The notes under the pieces are model-generated. The model was not told the DNA's origin. It saw only the letters and a list, made by a program, of their open reading frames with translations, and did no database searches. Below, one piece after another: positions 45,501 through 54,410 of a stretch of 64,000 nucleotides of DNA. Origin of the DNA: Bacteroidota bacterium (lineage in GTDB: Bacteria; Bacteroidota; Bacteroidia; UKL13-3); NCBI GenBank assembly GCA_027491085.1, contig JAIXWW010000011.1, positions 369,151 through 433,150 on the forward strand, given 5' to 3'. Position 1 is the first letter of the stretch; each line of letters opens with the position of its first letter. Position numbers and translations under genes: made by a program.

Positions 45501-45988
45501 AAAGCTATTTGACAAAAGACTGTGTAGTAGAAACCGATTTTGAGGCTTTAATTCCCGATGCTTATGTAAGAAATATTGGCGAAAGATTGAGTTTATACAA
45601 TAGTTTAGCATCGTTAACCAATTTAGATAATTTACAAAAATTTGCCAATGATTTGGTAGATAGATTTGGACCAATTCCGCAACAAGTAAACGATTTAATT
45701 GATTTAATAAAATTGCGCGAAAGCGCTAAAAAGCTAGGCTTTGTAAAAATAGTTTTGAAAAACAATTTGCTTTTTGCCACTTTCCCAAGCGAGAATAATA
45801 TTGCTTATTACCAAAGCAATTTATTTACCAGTATGTTGCAGTTTATTCAACATAATGGCAACTTGTGCAAGCTAAAGCAAAGTTCAAAAGTATTGCAGGT
45901 TATTTTTAGTAATATCAATTCAATAGATAAAGGACAAAATGTATTTGATAAAATTCAACAACATTACCACAAAATAACAAACACTTAA
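42584..45988 (+). CDS. mfd: Transcription-repair coupling factor Mfd
   Basis: 1134 residues. The N part has UvrB-like modules (FYFPASYRREYQVDLLENN, FVYEAGHFSIRGGIIDVFSF). The RNA-polymerase-interacting domain is LKPGDFVVHVDHGIGKFAGLEKI (about 445-467). The RecG-like translocase has Walker A CGDVGFGKTEIAMRAAF, DEEQKFGV, TATPIPRTLNFSLMGARDLS, and the TRG region around MRGRVGRNNKKAYCYLL. The C-terminal domain follows. Mfd removes stalled RNA polymerase and recruits UvrA. The start is GTG at 42584. A glycosylase-like gene follows after 4 nt. The unusual leader hairpin is described separately. Confidence 0.97.
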   Translation: MKIQELLGLYSQNEKVNTIASKLNSNKVTKLFAKGLVGSIDAILAACIYHFNYRTQVFIFNNADDAKYFFADLESLLEGKTILYFPASYRREYQVDLLENNLVLERAETLNRLNQKTGKGELIVTTIDAITEMVINEVELTQNTFEVKVGANFDMEFFIDFLTEHHFERSDFVYEAGHFSIRGGIIDVFSFSNDMPYRIELFGDEIESIRIFNPIDQLSVKKVDWFYIIPNVQKMVEQQRQSFFDYLPENSIFFTDDIKLSTELLENGLEKAEKSLVRKNENEADVKNPKEPANIEDLFINTSQFFDYLNKYSCVEIGVRNGFKSDEIVEFHCSPQPTFHKNFKLLIENLKQNQKDKLKNLIFSDTSKQIERLYTIFNDLDNTIEFEPIYHGLAQGFIDHEMKLACYTEHQVFDRFYRGKTKTRYNNSKIITLKELRELKPGDFVVHVDHGIGKFAGLEKIDVNGRMQEAVRLIYKNDDLLYVSINSLHKITKFSGKEGTEPRLNKLGSDTWEKLKTATKKKVKDIARDLIKLYAKRKAQSGFQFSEDTYLQVELEASFMYEDTPDQAKATADVKKDMESPHPMDRLVCGDVGFGKTEIAMRAAFKAVADSKQVAILVPTTILANQHYRSFKERFKDFPCTVDYINRFKTPKEQKEILKRAEEGKIDVLIGTHKLLSKDMKFKNLGLMIIDEEQKFGVAAKEKLKSIKVNVDTLTLTATPIPRTLNFSLMGARDLSIINTPPPNRQPVNTELHSYNDELLRDAVMHEIERDGQVFVVHHRVKDIYDIANRIQFLCPGVKVCVAHGQMEGDVLEDVMMRFIEGEYDVLVATTIIESGLDISNANTIIINNAQMFGLSDLHQMRGRVGRNNKKAYCYLLVPSIPSLSIDARRRLHAIEEFSDLGSGFNVAMRDLDIRGSGNLLGGEQSGFISEIGFEMYHKILDEAIQELKEDEFSEVFTDDKKVNNNGQMPETKSYLTKDCVVETDFEALIPDAYVRNIGERLSLYNSLASLTNLDNLQKFANDLVDRFGPIPQQVNDLIDLIKLRESAKKLGFVKIVLKNNLLFATFPSENNIAYYQSNLFTSMLQFIQHNGNLCKLKQSSKVLQVIFSNINSIDKGQNVFDKIQQHYHKITNT

Positions 45989-45992
45989 AAAT

Positions 45993-46544
45993 ATGCCAAT
46001 AATAAAAAATAAATTTATAGATTATACCATTCATACAAATACTGAAATATTAATACTTGGTACTTTTAGCCATGACATTGCTGATGGTGCTGATTTTTTC
46101 TTTGGTAAACCACGCAACTATTTATGGCATTTATTACCTATTTGCTTTGGTTTAAGCAGCATGAAAGAATCTTCTTTAACTGTAAAAAAGGAATTCATGA
46201 TAAAATATAAAATAGATTTTGCCGACATAATAGATACTTTAGAAGTACCCGAAGAAGAAGAAAATAACCTAGACGATACCTTTATTGATAACCATGCTTT
46301 TGAATGGAAAAATATAAATGGTCTAATTGACAGTTTACCTAATATAAAAGCTGTTTATTTTACCCGTAAAACATTTAATGGAATAGCAAATGCCAAGCTA
46401 CAAATAGTTCAAATTGCAGCTTATTGCAAACAAAAAGATATTCGTTTTTGTAAGCTAGAAACACCTGCAAAATATTATGATGATACGAAGCAAAAACAAT
46501 GGATTGATACCATTGTAAAACAAACAACTTGTATGAGGGCCTAA
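45993..46544 (+). CDS. Uracil-DNA-glycosylase-superfamily-like protein
   Basis: 183 residues. The N-terminal ILILGTFSHDIADGADFFFGKPRNYLWHLLPICFG (about 19-53) matches the core of the UDG-like fold: a G(T/S)F...F.YG.PRN.FW pattern as in family-6 hypoxanthine-DNA glycosylases and relatives. Later, IDFADIIDTLEVP and KAVYFTRKTFNGIANA correspond to the middle and final strands. It likely excises a deaminated base, but the exact lesion is unknown. It begins 4 nt after mfd, so it is co-transcribed with a repair gene, which supports a repair role. Confidence 0.65.
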   Translation: MPIIKNKFIDYTIHTNTEILILGTFSHDIADGADFFFGKPRNYLWHLLPICFGLSSMKESSLTVKKEFMIKYKIDFADIIDTLEVPEEEENNLDDTFIDNHAFEWKNINGLIDSLPNIKAVYFTRKTFNGIANAKLQIVQIAAYCKQKDIRFCKLETPAKYYDDTKQKQWIDTIVKQTTCMRA

Positions 46545-46549
46545 ATAAA

Positions 46550-46585
46550 AAAGGAGGCTAATGTATTTTTACAAAAGCCTCCTTT
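46550..46585 (-). terminator. Intrinsic terminator of the OmpA/TSP3 gene
   Basis: AAAGGAGGCT (46550-46559) pairs with AGCCTCCTTT (46576-46585). The minus strand has T6 after the stem. It lies between convergent genes and could stop both. Confidence 0.75.
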
Positions 46586-46594
46586 GAAAAGAAA

Positions 46595-49054
46595 TTATTT
46601 TATAATTTTAAATTCAACCCTTCTGTTTTTTGCCCTTCCTTCTGCCGTTTTATTATTAGCTACTGGATTTTTACTTCCAAAACCTTTAGCTGTTAGTCTA
46701 GCAGATGCTAAGCCTTTAGAGGTCAAAAATTCTTTCACAGCATTTGCCCTACTTTGACTTAATTTTAAGTTTGTAGCCGGTTTGCCTACATTGTCTGTAA
46801 AGCCATTAATTTTTAACTTATACTCTGTTTTAACAATCAGTAATTCGGCCAATTCAGTTAAACTTTCTAATGAACTTTCTTTAATTTTTGAAGTTCCCGT
46901 TTCAAACTCTAAATTACTAAAGGCTTCATTCAGTACTTTACTTTCTTCAGGTGTTAATATCACTGCTTCAGGAATGGAATTAATAGCAGCAACTGGACAA
47001 CCTGCATTAGAAACAGGACCAGCTTCGTAAGGGCAATTGTCTTCAAAATCGGTTAGACCATCTAAATCACTATCAGGACAACCATTTAACTCTTTTAATC
47101 CTTTTTGTGTAGGGCATTTATCGCGTTTATCAATCACACCATCACCATCAGAATCTGGACATCCATAAAGCATTTTTAAACCATAAACAAGCTTGCAAGA
47201 ATCCTGATAATCGGCTACACCATCATTATCTATATCTGGGCAACCATCAAGTTCTAATTTACCATATTCATCAGGACATACATCTTCGTTATCAATAACT
47301 TTATCGCCATCAATATCAGGACATCCTTTCATGTCTATTCTACCTGAATCCAAAGGACACCTATCGTCTTTATCTGCTACACCATCATTGTCTTTATCTG
47401 CACAACCCATCAGTTTAGCAGTTCCCTTTTCATTTAAACAACTATCTTTAAAATCAGGCACACAGTCACCATCTTTATCAGGACAGCCAAATGCACATTT
47501 CTTACCTGCAACATTAATGCAACTATCTTTATTATCAGCAATCCCATCTCTATCTTTATCAGGACAACCGTTCAATTCAATAGAGCCATATTTTTTAAAG
47601 CACTTATCTTTTTTATTTGGAACTCCATCGCCATCTCTATCATTATTCCTACCAAAATTCCAATTTACTCCAGTTCTTATATTGATAAATTTTGCCTCAT
47701 CATATTGGGTAACTGCCAATAAATTATCACTAAATAAATAGGTTTGCAATGGACCAAGATTTAAAGAAAAACCCAAACCTGCATTGTTAATTGTTTTGTT
47801 GTAATAAGTACCACTAATTCTTAAATCTAAAATTGACCATACTTTTTTGGTAAAAGCCAAACTTAGTGCTGGATTAAACGTTTTTATTCCAAAATTATTA
47901 AAAAACACGAAGTCGAATGTGTTATTATAATTGATTGCATATTGACCTCCTAAGTACATTTTTGTACTTAAACTTGTATTATAACTTCCTGCTGATTCCT
48001 TTGGTACAAACACATTATTCAAGAGAGAATCTTGCAATGTTTTAAATCTATTCTCAATGAAGTTTGAATCATTTATTTGATTCAGTTCTTTTATGTCTTG
48101 TCCTTTGTAATTAAACTCTGTTACGGGCATATCATAAGACCTCGTATTTTTATTCCAATTAATACTACCGATGTCAATTATGCTAGCAGATACTGAAAAA
48201 TGTTGGTTGAATTTGTAATTTGCACCAATATCAAAACCCCAACCAGAGCCTGATACTATACCTCTTTTGTCAAAAAATTTAGATATATCATTCATGAAAT
48301 TATAACCACTTGGCACATTTTGGCTATTGTATAAAGTAGAATAAAACAACTTGTCAATATTGAATTCATTTTTTCTTAAATCATCAATTCCAGCAGTATT
48401 AGCCTTAAAGCCCGCTTTAACATAAATAGAATCCATATTAGATGAAATATTTAAAGTGCTTTGGTCAATATTTATATTATAAATTCCTTGCAAATATTTT
48501 ACCCTAAATCCTATACTTAATTTTTTGCCAAAATCGCGTGTATAGCCAATGTGAAAGTTATAAGATGCTGTAGAATTAATATCAACATTTCCAATATTGG
48601 CTTGACGATTCAATGTGTTTTGAAAAAATGTAGATCCTTGTGTAAAACCCAAAAGGTCTTTAGGTGGGCTACCATAAAAGTCAAAATTAGTTTGCACACC
48701 TAAACTAAAATAATTTTTCTTAATAGCAAAGCCTATAAAAATTGGATCAAAAGTAGCCGATAGCCCCATATTATTAAACGACAAATTATTATCTCTTACT
48801 ATACGCCTAAAAGTACTGTCAGGATTCTCGTTTTTGTTAAAAATATCTGCCATGGAAATCTCAGGAGTTTGAACACTTAAGTAGGAACCCATGAGTCCAA
48901 GTGTAAAATTAGCTTGTGGCCTAATTCCTGGATTTAGTAAATTACTTTGACCAACATTTCTGAAATTATATAAATTTAAATTTGTTTGAGCATTAACAAC
49001 AACACTCAAAATAAATAATTGAAAAACAATATTGAATAAATATTTTATCTTCAT
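46595..49054 (-). CDS. OmpA-family protein with DUF5723-like barrel and TSP type-3 repeats
   Basis: 819 residues. A signal peptide (to VVNAQ) is followed by a large beta-barrel (about 25-450), typical of Bacteroidota DUF5723 proteins. Eight 27-residue thrombospondin type-3 calcium-binding repeats follow (about 460-675), each of the form D-x-D-x-D-G-x-x-D-x-x-D-x-C ... GCP. The C-terminus is an OmpA domain (LEFETGTSKIKESS, INGFTDNVG, LSQSRANAVKEFL, RAKNRRVEF) that binds peptidoglycan. It links the outer membrane to the wall through a calcium-stiffened rod. A large lipoprotein gene lies 36 nt upstream in the same operon. Confidence 0.9.
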   Translation of the reverse strand: MKIKYLFNIVFQLFILSVVVNAQTNLNLYNFRNVGQSNLLNPGIRPQANFTLGLMGSYLSVQTPEISMADIFNKNENPDSTFRRIVRDNNLSFNNMGLSATFDPIFIGFAIKKNYFSLGVQTNFDFYGSPPKDLLGFTQGSTFFQNTLNRQANIGNVDINSTASYNFHIGYTRDFGKKLSIGFRVKYLQGIYNINIDQSTLNISSNMDSIYVKAGFKANTAGIDDLRKNEFNIDKLFYSTLYNSQNVPSGYNFMNDISKFFDKRGIVSGSGWGFDIGANYKFNQHFSVSASIIDIGSINWNKNTRSYDMPVTEFNYKGQDIKELNQINDSNFIENRFKTLQDSLLNNVFVPKESAGSYNTSLSTKMYLGGQYAINYNNTFDFVFFNNFGIKTFNPALSLAFTKKVWSILDLRISGTYYNKTINNAGLGFSLNLGPLQTYLFSDNLLAVTQYDEAKFINIRTGVNWNFGRNNDRDGDGVPNKKDKCFKKYGSIELNGCPDKDRDGIADNKDSCINVAGKKCAFGCPDKDGDCVPDFKDSCLNEKGTAKLMGCADKDNDGVADKDDRCPLDSGRIDMKGCPDIDGDKVIDNEDVCPDEYGKLELDGCPDIDNDGVADYQDSCKLVYGLKMLYGCPDSDGDGVIDKRDKCPTQKGLKELNGCPDSDLDGLTDFEDNCPYEAGPVSNAGCPVAAINSIPEAVILTPEESKVLNEAFSNLEFETGTSKIKESSLESLTELAELLIVKTEYKLKINGFTDNVGKPATNLKLSQSRANAVKEFLTSKGLASARLTAKGFGSKNPVANNKTAEGRAKNRRVEFKIIK

Positions 49055-49090
49055 AATAGTAAATAAATTAATGGTAAAAAATAAATGGAA

Positions 49091-51193
49091 TTAAAGTTTA
49101 ATTGATGTTGTTACACCAAGAGATACTTTAATAAAATAATCACTAAAAACTTTAACAGTTTTGCTTCCTGAATTTTCCGTTTTTAAGGTTGATTTTGTTA
49201 TGATTTTGTCTGCTCCACTTTCCTTTAATTTTTTTAACAATATTTCATTTATTCCTATTTCGCTCCTCGATTTTGTAGTTTGTATAACTTTACCATCTGC
49301 ATCGGTTATGGCACTCAGTAAAATTGTTTTATCATCTAATGAGTCAATAATGGTATTGGTTTTACTATTATAAAAATACAACTTCAATGTAGTTTCAAAA
49401 GGAAAACCATTTTCGGTATTTAAGCCTAATGTAAATCTGGTAAATTGCTTTAAAGAATTTATATCGAATTTGCTGGTATCTGAAAGAGAAAAATTAGTTG
49501 TTCTTATTGCCAAAGGTAAATCTAACTCTACATCCACACTTATTTTTGAACCACGTTTTACAAATTGATTTTTTGATTGGTCTTTAACAGCATTAGTAAT
49601 GGCTTTTCCTTCTACTTTAATACTATGTGGCGGAAGCGACATGAGTTCATTAATTTTACCATTATTATTTTTATTGCTGTATACTTGAGTAGTTAATTTG
49701 GTTTGATTGACTTCACTTACCGATGGATAGTTAGCTTCAAAAGGCAATAATTGCGCATCTTGACTTACTCCATCGTTGTTTTTACCAATAAAATTATAAT
49801 TAAATTTAATTGGGATCCCAATTGAATTATTCACTTTTAATTTTAGTTCTCCATCGTAAAGATTTAAACCATTTTTTATTTTATCCAAAAATGAAAGATT
49901 GATAAAATTATTATTATCTGAAGGAACTTCAATGGTGCCTGCATAACCTTCAAAATATTCAAGTTGTAACCTAGTAGTTTCTATTTGTAAGTTTAAGTAA
50001 TCCGAAGAATCGAACGCTACTGCATTTCCGCTTGAAATAACCTTAGCAGTATAATTTACTGGAATAAAATTATATGGTTTATTTGGATTCTGTGTTAAAT
50101 CAAAATCAACATTTGATATATCAATAGATGAATCTATAAAGTTAGTGCCAGTACCAGTATATGGAATATTAATAATTTGACTAGGAAATGGCGAACCATT
50201 TTTTTTAGCACCTGGAAAATTTATGGTTAATTGAATAGGTTCTTTGATAGTGGATTGTGCAACAAACTTTAACTTACCAGCAGCCAAGTTTAGCTTTCTG
50301 ACCCTTTGTGTAGTGTCACCCGGTGTAAAATCTATTTCAGTATTCTTGGCTGGAATATCTTGATCAGGGAATTTAGCTACCCCGCTTATGGCACGTAAAT
50401 TCCTACCAATTGCATTGATAACAATTGAATCTTGGTAATTGATTAAAACTGCAGTAGGAGCTGAACTATTGGTATTTAAAACAGGTAAATTATATCCTAA
50501 AGTATTACCCAAAGATTTATTTATTAATTGAATAGAATCCGATTTACTTGCACCAGGTGCTATGTTAGTATAGTTAAAAACACCAAGTAACGATTGTGTT
50601 GGTGTAAGGTTATATAAATTTAGCTTTATGGTATTTAAGTTAACAGGTAATTTATTGGTGATTTTAATTATGAGGTAACCCTCTGAAAAAGTTATGGAAG
50701 AAAACTCTGTAAAAGCCTCAAAAGATGTAATATTTGAAACATTTTCGCTTATAGCTGGAAAAATATTTACAGTACCAGCTGCAGCATCAAATGCTGCTTT
50801 GGCTGTTGGGCTAAAACCCGCAGATAAATCTTGTAAAGTAACCAATTTTGTGTTCCTAACTTCTGAAATGAGAATAGAACCCAATTTATTATTTATGCTG
50901 GTAGAATTTTGATTATCAAATTCAAAAAAATCAGCTACATCATATTTGTAAAGGTTATCCTCTCTGTATACAAAATGAACCAATCCGTTTGCATCAACCT
51001 TAGTATTAGTAGTATCTTCTTGTACATAATTAAGCATACTAATTTGGGTATTTACTAGGGGTATAGCAAATTCAGGAGTAGGTTTATAAGAATCAAATTT
51101 AGAAAAATCAGTTGTGTCTTTCTTGCATCCATTTAAAATAGATAGACCAAAACTTAAACCTAAACTTAAAAGAAAAGAGTATTTGTTTACCAT
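49091..51193 (-). CDS. Large lipoprotein of unknown function
   Basis: 700 residues with a lipoprotein signal (MVNKYSFLLSLGLSFGLSILNGC, Cys23) and KKDTTDFSKFDSYKPTPEFAIPLVNTQISM. The remainder is beta-rich with many Thr/Asn/Ser and no Cys pairs. I do not recognise a named domain; the pattern suggests several Ig-like or beta-sandwich modules. It lies immediately upstream of the OmpA/TSP3 gene with a 36-nt gap, so the two products probably act together at the outer membrane or cell surface. It has about 250 nt of gene-free sequence upstream before the acs terminator. Confidence 0.7.
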   Translation of the reverse strand: MVNKYSFLLSLGLSFGLSILNGCKKDTTDFSKFDSYKPTPEFAIPLVNTQISMLNYVQEDTTNTKVDANGLVHFVYREDNLYKYDVADFFEFDNQNSTSINNKLGSILISEVRNTKLVTLQDLSAGFSPTAKAAFDAAAGTVNIFPAISENVSNITSFEAFTEFSSITFSEGYLIIKITNKLPVNLNTIKLNLYNLTPTQSLLGVFNYTNIAPGASKSDSIQLINKSLGNTLGYNLPVLNTNSSAPTAVLINYQDSIVINAIGRNLRAISGVAKFPDQDIPAKNTEIDFTPGDTTQRVRKLNLAAGKLKFVAQSTIKEPIQLTINFPGAKKNGSPFPSQIINIPYTGTGTNFIDSSIDISNVDFDLTQNPNKPYNFIPVNYTAKVISSGNAVAFDSSDYLNLQIETTRLQLEYFEGYAGTIEVPSDNNNFINLSFLDKIKNGLNLYDGELKLKVNNSIGIPIKFNYNFIGKNNDGVSQDAQLLPFEANYPSVSEVNQTKLTTQVYSNKNNNGKINELMSLPPHSIKVEGKAITNAVKDQSKNQFVKRGSKISVDVELDLPLAIRTTNFSLSDTSKFDINSLKQFTRFTLGLNTENGFPFETTLKLYFYNSKTNTIIDSLDDKTILLSAITDADGKVIQTTKSRSEIGINEILLKKLKESGADKIITKSTLKTENSGSKTVKVFSDYFIKVSLGVTTSIKL

Positions 51194-51390
51194 AATTTTA
51201 TTTCGTTTACTACAAATTAAGTAATAATTATGTAAAATTTTTTAAAACCTTATTTATTTAATATAATTTTATAAGATTCTACAAACAGAGTAATAATTAT
51301 ATATAATTGTTTAGAATTTAAGTGGCATCTTACTATTGCTTCAGTGGTAATTTCAGTTAATCATCTTTTTTTAAATTAATAATACAAAAA

Positions 51391-51418
51391 GCCCAATCAG
51401 AATTATCTGATTGGGCAA
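51391..51418 (-). terminator. Intrinsic terminator of acs
   Basis: GCCCAATCAGA pairs with TCTGATTGGGC (51391-51416), with T5 on the minus strand. It lies 32 nt past the acs stop. Confidence 0.85.
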
Positions 51419-51447
51419 TAATTATATTTTAAACAAAAAACTATTTT

Positions 51448-53379
51448 CTAAAGTAAAGCACCATTCTTAATTTCATCCACCACATTTGGGTCCAACAAAG
51501 TGGTTGTATCACCTAGATTACTGGTTTCACCTTCGGCAATTTTGCGCAAAATTCTACGCATAATTTTACCACTTCTGGTTTTGGGCAATCCACTTACAAA
51601 TTGAATTTTATCGGGCTTGGCAATGGCACCAATTATGCGCGATACCGTTTGAATGATATCTTGTTTGGTGAGGTTTTCATCGGCTGTATGCTTGTTATCA
51701 TAAATTACGTAAGCATAAATTCCTTGTCCTTTTATATCGTGCGGATAACCTACCACTGCACTTTCAACTACCCCACTGTGCATGTTAATGGCATTTTCCA
51801 CTTCAGCAGTTCCAATTCTGTGCCCACTTACGTTTAACACATCATCTACCCTGCCTGTAATTCTATAATTTCCATCTTCATCGCGTAAGCAACCATCACC
51901 TGTAAAATACATATTTTCATACGTTGAAAAATAAGTAGTACGGCAACGTTCATGGTCGTTATAAGTAGTACGAATGATACCTGGCCAAGGCTGCTTGATA
52001 CATAAGTTTCCGCTTACTGAATTGCCTAAAATTTCTACTCCATTTTCATCAACCAAACATGGATTAACTCCCGGTAATGGCAAGGTGGCATGTGCAGGTT
52101 TATGAGGGGTAACACCAGCTAAATTAGAAATCATAATTCCGCCAGTTTCTGTTTGCCACCAAGTATCTACAATTGGACATTTTTCTTTACCAATATTTTT
52201 AAAATACCATTGCCAAGCTTCTTCGTTAATTGGCTCACCAACGGTACCTAATACTTTTAATGAACTTAAATCTTTATTATTTACAAAATCTAAACCATAA
52301 GCCATTAAACTTCTGATAGCTGTAGGAGCTGTATATAAAACATCGACTTTATATTTTTCTACTATTTCCCAAAATCTGCCAGCATCGGGCCAAGTTGGAA
52401 TACCTTCAAACATTAACGAAGTTCCTCCAGCACTTAATGGACCATAAACAATATAACTATGACCGGTAATCCAACCAATATCGGCTGTACAAAAATGAAC
52501 TTGTCCGGGTTGGTATTGAAATACATTCACAAAAGTATAGTTTGTCCAAACCATATAACCCGCAGTAGAATGAACTACTCCTTTTGGCTTGCCTGTAGAA
52601 CCTGATGTATATAAAATAAACAATGGGTCTTCCGAATCCATTTCAACGGCAGGAAAACTTACTTTGCCATTTTTCTCTACTTGTTCTTCGGCTTGCTCCA
52701 TTTCATCCTCCCACCACAAATCACGGTTTTTTATCATACTTACCGGAGTTCGAGTACGTGTATAAACAATTACTTTTTTAACTGTTTTATTGCCAATTAA
52801 GGCATCGTCAATTACACTTTTTAATGGAATATCCTTATTGCCACGGTAAGCACCATCGCAAGTAATAATGTATTCAGCACTTGCATCTTCTAATCTATCG
52901 GCAATACTTTGAGCAGAAAAACCTCCAAAAATTACAGAATGAATAGCACCAATGCGAGCACAACCTAAAACGGCATAAGTCAATTCAGGAATCATGCCCA
53001 TATAAATACAAACACGGTCACCTTTTTTTACACCTAAATTGGTTAACATTTGAGCCACTTGGCATACACGTTTGTGCAAACGGTTATAAGTTACAATGCG
53101 GGTTTTTTCTTCAGGATTATTAGGCTCCCAAATAATAGCGGGTTGCTCACCTCGTTCAGCTAAATGCCTGTCAATACAGTTTTCGGTAATGTTTAATTTA
53201 CCACCTTCAAACCATTTTATATTTGGTTCTTTAAAGTTCCAATTCGAAACTTTATCCCATTTTTTTTTCCAAGTAAAATTTTCTGCTACTTCACCCCAAA
53301 ACTCTTCTGGGTTTTCAATACTTTTTTTATAGGCTTCGTTATATTGTTCTAGGCTTTTTATTTGATGTGGGTATGACAT
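51448..53379 (-). CDS. acs: Acetyl-CoA synthetase
   Basis: 643 residues, standard Acs length. The N-terminal ACAS_N segment is YNEAYKKSIENPEEFWGEVAENFTWKKKWDKV. It also has MIPELTYAVLGCARIGAIHSVIFGGFS, the P-loop LFILYTSGSTGKPKGVVHSTAGYM, the acetate pocket and VDTWWQTETGGIMIS, YFTGDGCLRDEDGNYRITGRVDDVLNVSGHR, and the acetylation-site motif PKTRSGKIMRRILRKIA. It makes acetyl-CoA from acetate and ATP. It is separated from a likely uptake locus by only a decayed fragment and a lipoprotein gene, and shares an upstream element with the AEC/InsA-like intergenic region. Confidence 0.97.
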   Translation of the reverse strand: MSYPHQIKSLEQYNEAYKKSIENPEEFWGEVAENFTWKKKWDKVSNWNFKEPNIKWFEGGKLNITENCIDRHLAERGEQPAIIWEPNNPEEKTRIVTYNRLHKRVCQVAQMLTNLGVKKGDRVCIYMGMIPELTYAVLGCARIGAIHSVIFGGFSAQSIADRLEDASAEYIITCDGAYRGNKDIPLKSVIDDALIGNKTVKKVIVYTRTRTPVSMIKNRDLWWEDEMEQAEEQVEKNGKVSFPAVEMDSEDPLFILYTSGSTGKPKGVVHSTAGYMVWTNYTFVNVFQYQPGQVHFCTADIGWITGHSYIVYGPLSAGGTSLMFEGIPTWPDAGRFWEIVEKYKVDVLYTAPTAIRSLMAYGLDFVNNKDLSSLKVLGTVGEPINEEAWQWYFKNIGKEKCPIVDTWWQTETGGIMISNLAGVTPHKPAHATLPLPGVNPCLVDENGVEILGNSVSGNLCIKQPWPGIIRTTYNDHERCRTTYFSTYENMYFTGDGCLRDEDGNYRITGRVDDVLNVSGHRIGTAEVENAINMHSGVVESAVVGYPHDIKGQGIYAYVIYDNKHTADENLTKQDIIQTVSRIIGAIAKPDKIQFVSGLPKTRSGKIMRRILRKIAEGETSNLGDTTTLLDPNVVDEIKNGALL

Positions 53380-53434
53380 ATTTTTTCTGTTTTGTTAATA
53401 CGAATATAGAAGTAGAAATAAATGCTATGGGAAG

Positions 53435-53456
53435 TTTCTTGCTAATTTGGTATATT
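53435..53456. promoter_or_regulatory. Candidate operator upstream of acs
   Basis: A 22-nt block with core TTGCTAATTT and tail GTATATT matches 21 of 22 positions at 55417-55438. It lies 56 nt before the acs start. A shared regulator is the simplest reading. Confidence 0.55.
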
Positions 53457-53472
53457 AATGACAAAGATTTGT

Positions 53473-53632
53473 TTTACAATCAACTTTAGTAAGTTAAAAT
53501 CAAATACCAAAAAGTGTTATTATTAATGCGGCTAAAATAGTAATGCCTGTTACTATATTTAATGGTATTCATCGGCCACCACAGATGCCGCCAACAAGAT
53601 TAGCTTAGCCGCTTCAAATTCAGCAGTATTAC
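53473..53632 (-). pseudogene. Decayed copy of the 3' end of the AEC transporter gene
   Basis: The segment aligns with 54398-54574. Two exact blocks stand out: 27 nt at 53473-53499 (54398-54424), which includes the stop codon, and 28 nt at 53561-53588 (54503-54530). A 16-nt deletion and substitutions break the frame. It lies 0.93 kb downstream of the intact gene on the same strand, with a lipoprotein gene between the copies. Apart from this fragment and the operator candidate, nothing was recognised in 53380-53784. Confidence 0.85.
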
Positions 53633-53784
53633 ACTGTTCTAATTGATTTCCGAAATCTAAAAGTAAACCTTTTTTAATTTTATGTATTTTAGAGTCAATA
53701 ATTTAACTTTTGAGTTAACAGATAACATTATTAATGTTGTTTTTTTATTAGAAAAAAGAAATTTATTTGTGAAAACTATAACTA

Positions 53785-54309
53785 ATGAAAAAAACATTTA
53801 TTTTATCAATTATTGCAATTGCAATCATTTCTTCTTGTAGTAAAAGCAGCAGTTCTTCATCTACCCCAACACCAACACCTCCTGCATTTACTGGAAGTAT
53901 GTCGGCTGATGTTGATGGAGTGAAATGGACAGCTACACAAGGCTCAGCAACTTTATTAAGAGATTTTGACTTAGAAGCAAAAAGATTTGATATAACTGGA
54001 ACAGGTGGAGATAAAAGAATCATCTTATCACTACAAGATGTTATTCAAGGTGATTATATAACGCAAAAAAGCTATTCATTTAAAGACATGAGCAGTCCTG
54101 CATTATGTACTTTTAGTACAGTGGTGGGTTTAGGTTCAATAACTAAACACATGCCATTTGACGGAACAGTTACAATTTCTAAATGTGATGCTACTAAAAA
54201 AACAGTTGATGGAACATTTCAATTTAGATCTATTGAAATTGGCACAGATGATACTTTAAAAGTAACAAATGGCGTTTTCAGCAATATAAGTTATGTTGTA
54301 TTAAATTAG
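53785..54309 (+). CDS. Small lipoprotein, DUF6252-like
   Basis: 174 residues: lipoprotein signal (MKKTFILSIIAIAIISSC, Cys18), a Ser run and Thr-Pro linker (SSSSSSTPTPTPPA), then a compact beta domain beginning FTGSMSADVDGVKWTATQGSATLL and ending DGTFQFRSIEIGTDDTLKVTNGVFSNISY. The DVDGVKWTA start and the final NGVFSNI strand are typical of Bacteroidota DUF6252-like lipoproteins, a tentative match. It is monocistronic with a strong terminator and lies between the two copies of the AEC 3' end, on the opposite strand. Confidence 0.7.
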   Translation: MKKTFILSIIAIAIISSCSKSSSSSSTPTPTPPAFTGSMSADVDGVKWTATQGSATLLRDFDLEAKRFDITGTGGDKRIILSLQDVIQGDYITQKSYSFKDMSSPALCTFSTVVGLGSITKHMPFDGTVTISKCDATKKTVDGTFQFRSIEIGTDDTLKVTNGVFSNISYVVLN

Positions 54310-54330
54310 TCTTATAACTAGCTAATAAAA

Positions 54331-54362
54331 AAAGCGTTTCAATTTTTTGAAACGCTTTTTTT
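54331..54362 (+). terminator. Intrinsic terminator of the DUF6252-like gene
   Basis: AAAGCGTTTCAA pairs with TTGAAACGCTTT (54331-54358) with flanking A and T runs; it may work in both directions. Confidence 0.85.
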
Positions 54363-54410
54363 ATGAACAAATTGAATACAGAAGTATGCAGAACAACTTT
54401 ACAATCAACT

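Noticed and set aside
47331..47741. 136-codon plus-strand frame rich in Ser/Leu/Pro
   Set aside because: It is the antisense of the calcium-binding TSP3 repeats, which fully explain its periodicity.
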